A stretch of 64,000 nucleotides of DNA from DATBLE01 sp963808815 (GTDB lineage: Bacteria > Actinomycetota > Thermoleophilia > Gaiellales > Gaiellaceae): the NCBI GenBank assembly GCA_963808815.1, contig CAWEGI010000006.1, forward strand, positions 1 through 64,000. The letters run 5' to 3'. Made by a program: the position numbers and the translations under genes. The notes under the pieces are model-generated. The model did no database searches and had not been told where the DNA came from. It worked only from the letters and a program-made list of their open reading frames with translations. Positions 17,269 through 25,156 of this stretch are shown in pieces. Position 1 is the stretch's first letter, and each line of letters opens with the position of its first letter.

Positions 17269-18009
17269 GTGGTCCCCGAAGCCGACCGGGCCGAGCACGC
17301 CGCGCTGTCGGACGCGTTTCGCGCGAGCCCGGAGGTCGTGACGATTGCCGAGATCGGCGGTGCCACGTGCTTCGCGATCCCGCGCCTGGCTCACCGGTTC
17401 TTCAACCGAGTCATCGGCCTCGACTCGATCGAGCCGGTCGACGAGATCGCCGAGTTCTACGGGGAGCTGCCCTGGTGGGTCTACGACGTGAACGGCCTCG
17501 GTCCCGCGCTCGCCGAGCGCGGGTTCACCGACGACTACGGCTTCATGAAGTTCAGCCGCGGCATCGGGCCTCGTGAGGCGCGCAGCGAGCTCCGCGTCGA
17601 CCAGGTGGGCGAGGATCGAGCCGCCGACTTCGCGCGCGTCGTGGTCGGCGGTTTCGAACTGCCGGAGTGGACCGAGCCGGTCGCAGCCAACGTCGTCGGC
17701 CGCCCCGGGTGGTCGTGCTACGTCGCCTACGACGGCGACGAGCCGGCCGGGGCGGGTGCGCTCCACGCAAACGGCGGCGTCGGTTGGCTCGGATTCGGCG
17801 CGACGCTGCCGACGTACCGGGGGCGCGGCGCCCAGAGCGCGATTCTCGCCGCCCGCATCGAGGACGCGCGCCGGCAGGGCTGTGGGACGGTGGTCACCGA
17901 AACCGGCGAGCTCGCCGACGACCGCCCGTCGAGCTCGTACCGGAACATCGTCCGGGCCGGCTTCCGCGAGACCGGTGTCCGGCCGAACTACCGCGCCCCC
18001 TCGGTCTGA
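17269..18009 (+). CDS. GNAT-family N-acetyltransferase
   Basis: 246 aa from a GTG with TAGGCT 6 nt upstream (17257-17262). The C-terminal half (about 105-246) has the GNAT acetyl-CoA loop TYRGRGAQSAILAARIEDARRQGC preceded by the strand GVGWLGFGATLP, and ends NIVRAGFRETG. The N-terminal ~100 residues (ATCFAIPRLAHRFFNRVIGLD, FYGELPWWVYD) form a substrate-side domain often seen in this actinobacterial subgroup. The substrate is unknown. It is divergent from glnA, with ~120 nt shared between them. Confidence 0.75.
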   Translation: MVPEADRAEHAALSDAFRASPEVVTIAEIGGATCFAIPRLAHRFFNRVIGLDSIEPVDEIAEFYGELPWWVYDVNGLGPALAERGFTDDYGFMKFSRGIGPREARSELRVDQVGEDRAADFARVVVGGFELPEWTEPVAANVVGRPGWSCYVAYDGDEPAGAGALHANGGVGWLGFGATLPTYRGRGAQSAILAARIEDARRQGCGTVVTETGELADDRPSSSYRNIVRAGFRETGVRPNYRAPSV

Positions 18010-18038
18010 CCCTCCGCCGTCCCAGCTACGCTGGCGCG

Positions 18039-19454
18039 ATGCGTGTGAGGGGGGTCTCGCTTGCGCTGCTCGTCGTCGCAGTGGTCGCTGCCTGGGCGGC
18101 GCAGACGGCGGCGGCCCGAACACCGCTCCGGATCGGGTCGGTCGTGCCCGAGCTCCTCGACCCGGCTCTCCAGCAGTCGACGGTGACACTGATGGACAGC
18201 GCGGGCCTCGGGGACACCGCCAGGGTGACGGTCACCTGGGAGCGGAGTCAGACGACGATCGACCCGGGGTTGCTCTCGGACCTCGCGAACGGTATCGCCG
18301 CCGCGCGGGCCGCCGGGAGCGACGTCTACCTCGACGCCTATCCGACCGACAGCTCGCAGACGCCGAGGACGACCGCCGAGCAGACGCGATTCGCGAACTG
18401 GCTCGCCGGCGTCGTCAAGGGGCTCCCGGGTCTGAGGCACGTGATCGTCGGCAACGAGCCAAACCTGAACCTGTTCTGGTCGCCGCAGTTCGGTCCGGCG
18501 GGCCAGGACGCAGCCGCGGTCGGCTACGAGCACCTACTCGCCAGCACGTACGACGCTGTCAAGCGCGTGGCGCCCCGGGTCGAGGTCGTCGGCGGAACAC
18601 TCGCCCACTCGGGCACGAACAAGCGCGGCACGGGTCGCGATACGCACTCGCCCGGCCGGTTCATCCTCGACATGGGCACGGCGTACCGCGCCTCGCACCG
18701 GACGAAGCCGATCATGGACGCCTTCTCCTACCACCCGTATATGGAGCGCTCCGACCTGCCTCCGACCTACCGGCACAATCCGCTCGCCAACACCGTGACG
18801 ATCGCGGACTACGGGAAACTGATCTCGCTGCTCCAGCGTGCGTTCGGCGGGACGAAGCAGAAGGGGCAAACCCTGCCGCTCGTCTACGACGAGTTCGGAG
18901 TCGAGGCGAAGATCCCGCCGGCGCGCGCGTCGCTCTACACCGGGACGGAGCCGGCGACCACGCATCCCGTCAGCGAGGCAACGCAGGCCAGGTACTACGC
19001 CGACGGCTTCCACCTCGCCGCGTGCCAGCCGACGGTGCGAACGCTGATGGTCTTCCGGTTGTTGGACAGCCCGTTCCTCGCGAGCTTCCAGTCCGGCGTC
19101 TACTACGCCGACCGCACGACGCCGAAGTCGAGCCGCGCCGCGGTCGCCGCCGCCGCCCGACGCTACCGGGTCGGCACGGTCGCGGGCTGCGCCGCGCTCC
19201 TCGCGCCCAGGCCTCTCGTCGACTGGAAGCGCCGCGTGCTCACCTGCGACGCCGACTGCGCTTACACGGAGATCGTCCGTCGCGTCGGCTCGTCGCGGCC
19301 GGTGTCGACCGTGCGCGGGAAGGGCATCGCGTCGATACCCATGCGCCTCGCGACCGCGAAGCCGAGGTCCGGCCGGTACCGCATCGTCCTCCGCGTGACC
19401 GCGACCGCGTACAGGGCGAACGCCTTCACCACGGTCAGCCCGGTCTTCCGCTAG
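18039..19454 (+). CDS. Secreted glycoside-hydrolase-like protein (clan A type barrel)
   Basis: 471 aa. A signal peptide is clear: MRVRGVSLALLVVAVVAAWA followed by an AxA site near residue 28. The mature part looks like a clan-A (beta/alpha)8 glycosidase. HVIVGNEPNLNLFW offers the Asn-Glu acid/base and LPLVYDEFGVEAK the second Glu. The C-terminal ~90 residues are a beta-rich add-on with a Cys pair (VLTCDADCAYTEI). I cannot assign a GH family or substrate. The -10 TACGCT sits 6 nt before the ATG. Its stop overlaps the stop of the convergent acetyltransferase gene. Confidence 0.6.
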   Translation: MRVRGVSLALLVVAVVAAWAAQTAAARTPLRIGSVVPELLDPALQQSTVTLMDSAGLGDTARVTVTWERSQTTIDPGLLSDLANGIAAARAAGSDVYLDAYPTDSSQTPRTTAEQTRFANWLAGVVKGLPGLRHVIVGNEPNLNLFWSPQFGPAGQDAAAVGYEHLLASTYDAVKRVAPRVEVVGGTLAHSGTNKRGTGRDTHSPGRFILDMGTAYRASHRTKPIMDAFSYHPYMERSDLPPTYRHNPLANTVTIADYGKLISLLQRAFGGTKQKGQTLPLVYDEFGVEAKIPPARASLYTGTEPATTHPVSEATQARYYADGFHLAACQPTVRTLMVFRLLDSPFLASFQSGVYYADRTTPKSSRAAVAAAARRYRVGTVAGCAALLAPRPLVDWKRRVLTCDADCAYTEIVRRVGSSRPVSTVRGKGIASIPMRLATAKPRSGRYRIVLRVTATAYRANAFTTVSPVFR

Positions 19455-20314
19455 AGCTCACGTTCGACGATGATCGAGCCGAGACGCTCCGCGTAGCCGA
19501 GCTTGGCATTCACCCGCCGCATCGGACCATTCGTCGTGTCGGTAGCCGTTATCAGCTCCGTGTAGCCGTGGTGGGCGGCCCAGGCGATCTGCGCGCTCTT
19601 CAGCCTCGTCGCCACGCCCCGGCCACGGTGGCTGCGCAGGACGGCCGTCAGCCCGTGCTCGAGGCGGTGCCGCTGGCCGTACAGGTGCTCGAGCGTCGCG
19701 TAGCCGACGACTCGACCGCCGTCGAGCGCGACGAAGGTGGCCGCGTGCCTCGAGATCAGCTCGTGCCAGCGCTCGAAGGGATCGGCAGCCATGGGCGTCG
19801 TGGCCGGCACGTCCGGGACGCATTCGACCTCCACTGCGTAGGCGTCGCGCAGATGCTCCGCGCGCATGGGCACGACGTCCTGCGCGACCTCGCCGTCGCC
19901 CGGGAGCAGGCGACGCAGGAGTTCGACGTCCTGCCGCGTCTCCCGGAATCCGCACTCCGCCGCCCATGCCCGGGACTCGTCGTCGTCAGGATCGACGACG
20001 CGGCCCATGAGGCCGGCGCTCCCTTCGGCCCTGGCGACCTCGGTCGCCGCAGCGATGAGCGCCTTGCCGATCCCCTGTCGCCGGGCGCCTGGCTGCACGC
20101 GCACCATCGTGTACTGCCAGGCGGGAGTGCTCGAGCTCGACAGATACGCGTAGCCACCGCCCGGGTGGAGCAGACAGGAGCCCTTGCTGCTCTGGATGTC
20201 CCGGAGCGCGATTCTGTCGTCGGGATGGGCGGCGTTGAAGATCTCCACGCATCGCTCGAGGTCGGTGTCGGTCTCGGCCCGGCGGATCACTGCAGGAGTG
20301 CGCAGGGTGATCAC
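19451..20314 (-). CDS. Tandem GNAT acetyltransferase (two domains)
   Basis: 287 aa. The first GNAT domain (about 10-140) has VRVQPGARRQGIGKALIAAATEVARAEG. The second (about 150-287) has LTAVLRSHRGRGVATRLKSAQIAWAAHHGYTEL and NAKLGYAERLGS. Two-domain GNAT proteins include MshD-like mycothiol synthases, but the sequence does not let me claim that. The GTG start overlaps the stop of the ABC-2 permease gene, so it is probably the third gene of that operon. Confidence 0.75.
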   Translation of the reverse strand: MITLRTPAVIRRAETDTDLERCVEIFNAAHPDDRIALRDIQSSKGSCLLHPGGGYAYLSSSSTPAWQYTMVRVQPGARRQGIGKALIAAATEVARAEGSAGLMGRVVDPDDDESRAWAAECGFRETRQDVELLRRLLPGDGEVAQDVVPMRAEHLRDAYAVEVECVPDVPATTPMAADPFERWHELISRHAATFVALDGGRVVGYATLEHLYGQRHRLEHGLTAVLRSHRGRGVATRLKSAQIAWAAHHGYTELITATDTTNGPMRRVNAKLGYAERLGSIIVEREL

Positions 20315-21138
20315 CCCGACCGCTTCAGCTTGCCGTGGCGCTTGGCGTACTGCTCACCGCGCCGGAAGACCCAGAGGCCGAGCGGGATCGCAACCACGCC
20401 GATCACGAGCAGCGGCCAGATGTCGCCCCAGACGTCCGCCGGCGTCGCCCCTTCGAGGATGGCCGCCCTGATCCCACGCAGCGCGTAGGTCGCCGGCGAG
20501 ATCGTCGAGATCACCTGCATCCACTGCGGCAGCACAGAGACCGGGTAGTAGACGCCGGAGACGACCAGCATGATCCCCTGCGCCATGAAGCCGAGCTGCG
20601 TGCCCTTCTCCGGCGAGATCAGCGGCAGGACGGCGGTCATCATCCCGATCCCGATGAACGAGACCGAGGCGATTCCCAGCAGGATCAGCGCAGTGGCGAA
20701 GTTCGCTTCCGGCATGTGCAGCCCGAACATCGCCGCGACCACCGCGAAGATCAGCGTCGCGCGGACGAGCCCGTACGCAATCGCGAACAGACCCATGCCG
20801 ATCAGGTGCACCGGCCGGGAGAGGGGCGCCATGAACGTGTACTCGATCGTCCCCTCCCAGCGCTCCCACGCGACCGTCTCGGTGAGGATCTCGAAGATGA
20901 TCCCGAGGTACGCCCAGATCACGGCGCCGATCAGCAGCACGGTGGTCAGGCGCTCCTCCTGCGCAGGCGGGAGGCCGGCGGCCTTCGAGATGAAGACGAT
21001 CGAGAGGGTGTTCGCGATCGTCCAGACGAAGAACGCGAGCTCCCACATCGCGTAGCGCTTGACGAGGTACCAGTTCCGCTCGACGACGCCGAGCAGGCCG
21101 ATCAGCTCGTGGCGCGCGCGGGCGGCTATCGCGGTCAT
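20311..21138 (-). CDS. ABC-2 type transporter permease
   Basis: 275 aa with about six transmembrane helices, for example MWELAFFVWTIANTLSIVFI, VLLIGAVIWAYLGIIFEILT, LVRATLIFAVVAAMFGL, ALILLGIASVSFIGIGMM and DIWPLLVIGVVAIPLGLWVF. The pattern GTIEYTFMAPLSRPVHLIG between helices 2 and 3 is typical of ABC-2 exporters. It pairs with the ATPase encoded immediately upstream (4-nt overlap). Substrate unknown; lipids, polysaccharides or drugs are all possible. Confidence 0.87.
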   Translation of the reverse strand: MTAIAARARHELIGLLGVVERNWYLVKRYAMWELAFFVWTIANTLSIVFISKAAGLPPAQEERLTTVLLIGAVIWAYLGIIFEILTETVAWERWEGTIEYTFMAPLSRPVHLIGMGLFAIAYGLVRATLIFAVVAAMFGLHMPEANFATALILLGIASVSFIGIGMMTAVLPLISPEKGTQLGFMAQGIMLVVSGVYYPVSVLPQWMQVISTISPATYALRGIRAAILEGATPADVWGDIWPLLVIGVVAIPLGLWVFRRGEQYAKRHGKLKRSG

Positions 21139-21929
21139 GCGTTCACCTCCTCTTCCTCTTCCTCGCGCTCGTCCTCGAACGTGCGGCCGGTGGCGGCGAA
21201 GAACGCCTCCTCGAGCGTCTCGACGCCGTAGCGGTCCTTGATCTCGTCGGCGGGCTCCAGGCAGAGGAGCTGACCGTCGTCGAGAATGCCGATCCGCTCG
21301 GCGAGGATCTCCGCCTCGGCCAGGTCGTGCGTGCAGAGCAGGATCGTGGTGTCGTGGATCGTCCGCACCTCGCGGATGAAGTCCTGCACCTCCAGCTTGG
21401 AGCGAGGGTCGAGGCCGGTGGTCGGCTCGTCGAGCAGCAGCAGCACCGGCGAGGTGAGCAGTGCCCGCGCGAGCGCGACCTTCTGCTGCGTCCCCCGCGA
21501 GAGGTTCTCCATCGAGTGCGTGCGCCGCGAGACGGGGAAGCCGACCCGGTCGAGGATCACGGGGATCCGCTCGCGGGTCTCCCTCGGGGTCAACCCGTAG
21601 AACCGCGCCGCGTAGGCGAGGTTCTCGGTCGCCGACATCTTCTTGAAGAACGAGGCCTCGACCGAGACGCGGTTGACCATCGTGCGGACGGCCCGGGTCT
21701 CGCCGATGTCGTGTCCGTAGATGCGCGCCGTGCCGCCGTCCGGCAGCAGCAGCGTCGAGAGCAGCCGGACCAGGGTCGACTTCCCCGAGCCGTTCTGGCC
21801 GAGGATGGCGATGCACTCACCGCGGCCGATCTCGAAGGTGATCCCTCGTAAGGCGGCGACACGGGTGCGCTTGCGACCGTCCTTCCGGACGAACTCCTTG
21901 CGCAGGTTGTGGACTTCTACGGCGTTCAT
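21135..21929 (-). CDS. ABC transporter ATP-binding protein (ABC-2 exporter)
   Basis: 264 aa from the ATG at 21929, preceded by GGAGGAGCAACAC (strong ribosome site). Walker A GQNGSGKSTLVRL (about residue 41), Q-loop region VSVEASFFKKMSATENL, signature LSRGTQQKVALARALL (Ser-Arg-Gly instead of Ser-Gly-Gly, common in this exporter group), Walker B VLLLLDEPTTGLD, H-loop LLCTHDLAEAE. The tail ends in an acidic run EREEEEEEV. It energises the adjacent ABC-2 permease. Confidence 0.92.
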   Translation of the reverse strand: MNAVEVHNLRKEFVRKDGRKRTRVAALRGITFEIGRGECIAILGQNGSGKSTLVRLLSTLLLPDGGTARIYGHDIGETRAVRTMVNRVSVEASFFKKMSATENLAYAARFYGLTPRETRERIPVILDRVGFPVSRRTHSMENLSRGTQQKVALARALLTSPVLLLLDEPTTGLDPRSKLEVQDFIREVRTIHDTTILLCTHDLAEAEILAERIGILDDGQLLCLEPADEIKDRYGVETLEEAFFAATGRTFEDEREEEEEEVNA

Positions 21930-22171
21930 GTGTTGCTCCTCCAGGCTTCGAAACGGACACGGACGCGACAACCACCGGCCGAAGCGGCGGCGCGCGAGGT
22001 GACGTGTCAGCCGAAGAGCAACATCGAGCCGCCGAGGCTACCAGACGTCTCGACGAGCGCGCAAACGCGGCGAGGCCGGGGACCTACAGGTGCCGGTCTG
22101 GATCTGTTCGCTTCATCGAGCAGCGCCTCCCTGGTCGATCGACATCCATCCTAGCGGGCGCGGCACCTCGT

Positions 22172-22200
22172 TTGACCTCGTCCGCCAATACTTCTATTGT
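22172..22200 (+). promoter_or_regulatory. Strong sigma-70-type promoter of the acetyltransferase-PII-amtB operon
   Basis: TTGACC (22172-22177), 17-bp spacer, TATTGT (22195-22200). It is one of the best canonical promoters in the window. Transcription should start near 22207, giving a leader of about 90 nt. The rest of the gap upstream (21930-22171) shows no gene or clear signal. Confidence 0.7.
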
Positions 22201-22240
22201 TGAAGTGCGCCGCCGCCGGAGGGGGCGCAAAGAGGCAAAG

Positions 22241-22274
22241 AGGCCTCAGGACTTCGAGTCCTGGGGCTTTTTTT
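22241..22274 (+). terminator. Intrinsic terminator inside the leader of the PII/amtB operon
   Basis: GGCCTCAGGACT and AGTCCTGGGGC(T) form a stem of about 12 bp with a TCG loop, followed directly by seven T. It lies between the promoter (22172-22200) and the first start codon (22298). Upstream GAGG at 22232-22235 can instead pair with CCTC at 22244-22247, breaking the terminator stem. It is a candidate attenuator; the alternative is a ~70-nt free RNA. Confidence 0.7.
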
Positions 22275-22297
22275 GTTGGTCCAAAAAGCGATTCGAC

Positions 22298-22774
22298 ATG
22301 GAGATCAGACCGATGAAAACGAGCGACTGGCCGGCCGTCAAGGCGATCTACGAGCAAGGGATCGCCACGAAGCTGGCCACCTTCGAGACGTCGGCGCCCG
22401 AGTGGGCGGACTGGGACGTCGCCTACCTCGGCGACCACCGCCTGGTGGCAGAGCAGGGCGGCGAGGTGATCGGCTGGGCGGCGCTCCTCCCGACCTCGCG
22501 CCGGTCCTGTTACGCCGGCGTTGTCGAGAACAGCGTCTACGTCGCGGAGGGATCGCGCGGGCAGGGGATCGGCAGGGCGTTGCTCGAGCAATTGCTCGAC
22601 AGCGCGGACCGGGCCGGCTTCTGGACGGTGCAGGCGTCGATCTTCGCCGACAACGTCGCCAGCATCGAGTTCCACCAGCGCTGCGGCTTCCGGGTCGTCG
22701 GCACGCGGGAGCGAATCGGACAACTCGACGGTGTCTGGCGAGACACCGTGCTACTCGAAAGGAGGAGCCCTTGA
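22298..22774 (+). CDS. GNAT acetyltransferase, phosphinothricin/methionine-sulfoximine type
   Basis: 158 aa from the ATG at 22298. The full-length match to the Pat/MddA (YncA) subfamily is clear: MEIRPMKTSDWPAVKAIYEQGI, TSRRSCYAGVVENSVYVAEG, acetyl-CoA loop GSRGQGIGRALLEQLL, and SIFADNVASIEFHQRCGFR with GVWRDTVLLERR at the end. Members acetylate glutamate-analogue inhibitors of glutamine synthetase such as phosphinothricin and methionine sulfoximine. This makes sense beside nitrogen-assimilation genes. Its stop overlaps the TTG start of the PII gene. Confidence 0.85.
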   Translation: MEIRPMKTSDWPAVKAIYEQGIATKLATFETSAPEWADWDVAYLGDHRLVAEQGGEVIGWAALLPTSRRSCYAGVVENSVYVAEGSRGQGIGRALLEQLLDSADRAGFWTVQASIFADNVASIEFHQRCGFRVVGTRERIGQLDGVWRDTVLLERRSP

Positions 22775-23130
22775 GCTGGGTCAAGGTGGAGGCAATCGTG
22801 ATCCGGGAGCGGATCGAGACCGTGATCGACGCGGTCGAGGCCGAGACAGGCCATGTCGGCGTCACCGTGATCGAGGCGGTCGGCCACGGCCGCCAGCGCG
22901 GGATCACGCACGAGTACCGCGGCCGCGTCTTCGAGTCGCGCTTCCTGCCGAAGGCGCTGCTGGTCTTCGTCACGTCGGATGCGAAGGCCCCGGCCGTGGT
23001 CGAGGCGATCGTCGACGCGGCGCGGAGCGGCAACGAGTCAGGCGACGGGATCGTGTGGACGACCCCGATCGCGTCCGTGATGCACAACCGAACCGGCAGC
23101 CCGCTGGAGGAAGTGGAGGTGGCCGCATGA
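22771..23130 (+). CDS. PII family nitrogen regulatory protein (TTG start)
   Basis: 119 aa. The TTG at 22771 overlaps the acetyltransferase stop and is preceded by GGAGGAG at good spacing; no ATG/GTG fits. PII features: VKVEAIVIRERIETVIDAVE at the N-terminus, T-loop region VGHGRQRGITHEYRGRVFE (Tyr kept), B-loop region AARSGNESGDGIVW, and IASVMHNRTG near the C-terminus. The GK(I)GDGK ATP loop of classical GlnB/GlnK is altered to NESGDGIVW. Effector binding may differ. The amtB start overlaps its stop (ATGA), so it is probably the GlnK-type regulator of the transporter. Confidence 0.88.
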   Translation: MSWVKVEAIVIRERIETVIDAVEAETGHVGVTVIEAVGHGRQRGITHEYRGRVFESRFLPKALLVFVTSDAKAPAVVEAIVDAARSGNESGDGIVWTTPIASVMHNRTGSPLEEVEVAA

Positions 23131-24545
23131 CCAACAAGGAACTGCTCTACGCCGCGAGCACGATCTGGGTCGTCATCGCCGGCGTGCTCGTGATGTTCAT
23201 GCAGGCCGGTTTCGCGTTTCTCGAGGCGGGCCTGACCCGGATGAAGAACGTCGGCCACATCGCGGCCAAGAACGTCCTGATCTTCGCGCTGGCGTCGGTG
23301 GTCTACTACCTCGTCGGCTTCGGGATCGCGTTCGGCGACGGCGGCAACGGCCTCGTCGGCGGCTCGGGCTTCTTCCCCAGCACCTCGGACCTGATGTCGA
23401 TCGGCCAGGCGCCGTTCTCCTGGTTCAGCGAGATCCCGGGCGCGGCCGGCTACCTGTTCGAAGTCGTGTTCTGCGGCGTGTCGCTGGCGATCGTCTGGGG
23501 CGCGATGGCCGAGAGGACGAAGCTCTACGTCTACATCGTCTTCGGCGCTGGCGTTCACCCTGGTCTACTCGGTCGTCTCGCACTGGATCTGGTCGCCCGA
23601 CGGCTGGCTGTTCTCGAAGGGGCATGCAGGACTTCGCCGGATCGACCGTCGTCCACTACCAGGGCGCCCTCGCGGCGCTGGCCGGGGCGCTGTTGCTCGG
23701 CCCACGGATCGGCAAGTTCGACGCCGACGGGAAGGCGAACGCGATCCCCGGTCACAACATGGCCTACACGACGCTCGGCGTCATCATCCTCTGGTTCGGC
23801 TGGTTCGGATTCAACCCGGGCTCGACCCTGTCGGTCGACTTCGGCGGCGCTCGGCTTCTTCGCCTACGTCGCGCTGAACACCAACATCGCCGCGGCGGCA
23901 GGCGTGTTCGGAGCGCTCATCACCTCGTGGCTGGTGATCAAGAAGCCGGACATCTCGATGATGCTCAACGGCGCGATCGCTGCCCTCGTCGCGATCACCG
24001 CCGCCTGCGCGTTCGTCGCGCCGTGGGGTGCGCTCCTGATCGGCTTCGTCGCAGGCGTGATCGTCGTCCTCGGCGTCCTCCTCGTCGAGCGGATCGGCAT
24101 CGACGACCCGATCGGCGCGGTCGCGGCACACGGCATGGCAGGCGTCTGGGGCACGCTCTCCCTCGGCCTGCTGACCCTCCCCTCGCAGGCGAAGAGCCTC
24201 GCGACCGGCTCGAAGGGCCTCTTCTACGGTGGGGGCCTGCACCAGCTCGGCGTCCAGGCGCTCGGGCTCGTCGCCGTGGGTGCGTTCACGTTCGGCGCGT
24301 CGTTCCTGATCCTCCTCGCGCTCAAGCTGACGTGGGGCATCCGCGTCGATCCGGAGGTCGAGACCGGCGGGCTCGACGTGCACGAGCACGGCATGTGGGG
24401 CTACCCCGAGTTCTACATCCCGGTTCCCGGCGGATACGGCACGGAGTCGCACGGCCACCTCGGGCACGCGCACGCCATGCCGCAGCCCGCAGTGGCGGGC
24501 GCAACCGTCCACCAGGCCTCGTCGCTTCCGGGCACGTCGGGATAG
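23127..24545 (+). CDS. amtB: Ammonium transporter (three frameshifts)
   Basis: About 471 aa; breaks near 23548, 23620 and 23850, each an apparent extra base. AmtB hallmarks: TIWVVIAGVLVMFMQAGFAFLEAGL (helix 1 with a conserved Glu), MKNVGHIAAKNVLIF, DFAGSTVVHYQGALAALAGALLLG (the DFAG-S-VH pore signature), GWFGFNPGST, and HGMAGVWGTLSLGLL (second pore His). The C-terminus is longer than usual and His-rich (ESHGHLGHAHAMPQ). About 11 membrane helices are expected. It co-occurs with PII directly upstream, as in most bacteria. Confidence 0.93.
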   Translation: MTNKELLYAASTIWVVIAGVLVMFMQAGFAFLEAGLTRMKNVGHIAAKNVLIFALASVVYYLVGFGIAFGDGGNGLVGGSGFFPSTSDLMSIGQAPFSWFSEIPGAAGYLFEVVFCGVSLAIVWGAMAERTKLYVYIVFGAGVHPGLLGRLALDLVARRLAVLEGACRTSPDRPSSTTRAPSRRWPGRCCSAHGSASSTPTGRRTRSPVTTWPTRRSASSSSGSAGSDSTRARPCRSTSAALGFFAYVALNTNIAAAAGVFGALITSWLVIKKPDISMMLNGAIAALVAITAACAFVAPWGALLIGFVAGVIVVLGVLLVERIGIDDPIGAVAAHGMAGVWGTLSLGLLTLPSQAKSLATGSKGLFYGGGLHQLGVQALGLVAVGAFTFGASFLILLALKLTWGIRVDPEVETGGLDVHEHGMWGYPEFYIPVPGGYGTESHGHLGHAHAMPQPAVAGATVHQASSLPGTSG

Positions 24546-24565
24546 GGGCAGGTATAGGGTCCCGG

Positions 24566-24607
24566 CCGGGGCGCAGGCGGAACATGCGGCGTCCGTCCGC
24601 GCCCCGG
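24566..24607. terminator. Bidirectional terminator between amtB and hisIE
   Basis: CCGGGGCGC (24566-24574) and GCGCCCCGG (24599-24607) form a perfect 9-bp GC stem, with a smaller inner pair. It fills the 62-nt gap between two convergent operons. No T tract is present. Confidence 0.6.
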
Positions 24608-25156
24608 CTACTCGACGCGGCGCGCGAGCTCGTCCTCGACCGCGGCCGGGTCGAGACCGCGGGCCGCGAGCAGGACGTAGGAGTGGAACCAGAGGTCGGC
24701 GAGCTCCTCGATCACGCGCTCGTCGCTCTCGGATACGCCGGCGAGCGCGGCCTCGACGCCCTCCTCGCCGACCTTCCGGGCAGCGGCCCCGAGGCCCTGC
24801 CCGAGCAGGCCGGCGACGTAGGAGCCTTCGGGCCTGTTGCGCGCGCGCTCGGCGACCCGGCGCCACAGCCACGGCGCGAAGCAGGAGAGCGAGCCGGTGT
24901 GACAGACCGGCCCGGCGGCCCGGACGCGGAGCAGGATGGCGTCGCCGTCGCAGTCGTCCCGGAGCTCGACCACGGCGAGCGTCGCGCCCGACGTCTCACC
25001 CTTGTGCCAGAGCTCCCGGCGCGATCGGCTCCAGAACCAGGCCTCCCCGCTCTCGCGCGTGCGGCGCAGCGCCTCCTCGTCCATCCAGGCCAGCATCAGC
25101 ACGCGCCCGTCGTCGGCGTCCTGGACGATCGCCGGCGTCAGCTCCGGCCCTGTCAT
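24608..25156 (-). CDS. hisIE: Phosphoribosyl-AMP cyclohydrolase / phosphoribosyl-ATP pyrophosphatase (HisIE)
   Basis: 182 aa from the ATG at 25156, which overlaps the hisF stop (ATGA); a start at 25171 is possible. HisI half (about 1-108): VLMLAWMDEEALRRT, SRELWHKGETSG, and metal ligands in RDDCDGDAILLRV and GPVCHTGSLSCF. HisE half (about 112-182): QGLGAAARKVGEEGVEAALA, ERVIEELADLWFHSYVLLA. It catalyses steps 2 and 3 of histidine synthesis and is the last gene of the operon. Confidence 0.95.
   Translation of the reverse strand: MTGPELTPAIVQDADDGRVLMLAWMDEEALRRTRESGEAWFWSRSRRELWHKGETSGATLAVVELRDDCDGDAILLRVRAAGPVCHTGSLSCFAPWLWRRVAERARNRPEGSYVAGLLGQGLGAAARKVGEEGVEAALAGVSESDERVIEELADLWFHSYVLLAARGLDPAAVEDELARRVE

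Noticed and set aside
17016..17366. Gene spanning the glnA/GNAT divergent gap on the minus strand
   Set aside because: Overlaps the start of glnA in another frame with no conserved features; the gap contains promoters instead.
22207..22275. tRNA or known riboswitch at the leader hairpins
   Set aside because: No cloverleaf arms or TTCGA T-loop arrangement, and I do not recognise a published riboswitch consensus. Kept only as a candidate attenuator.
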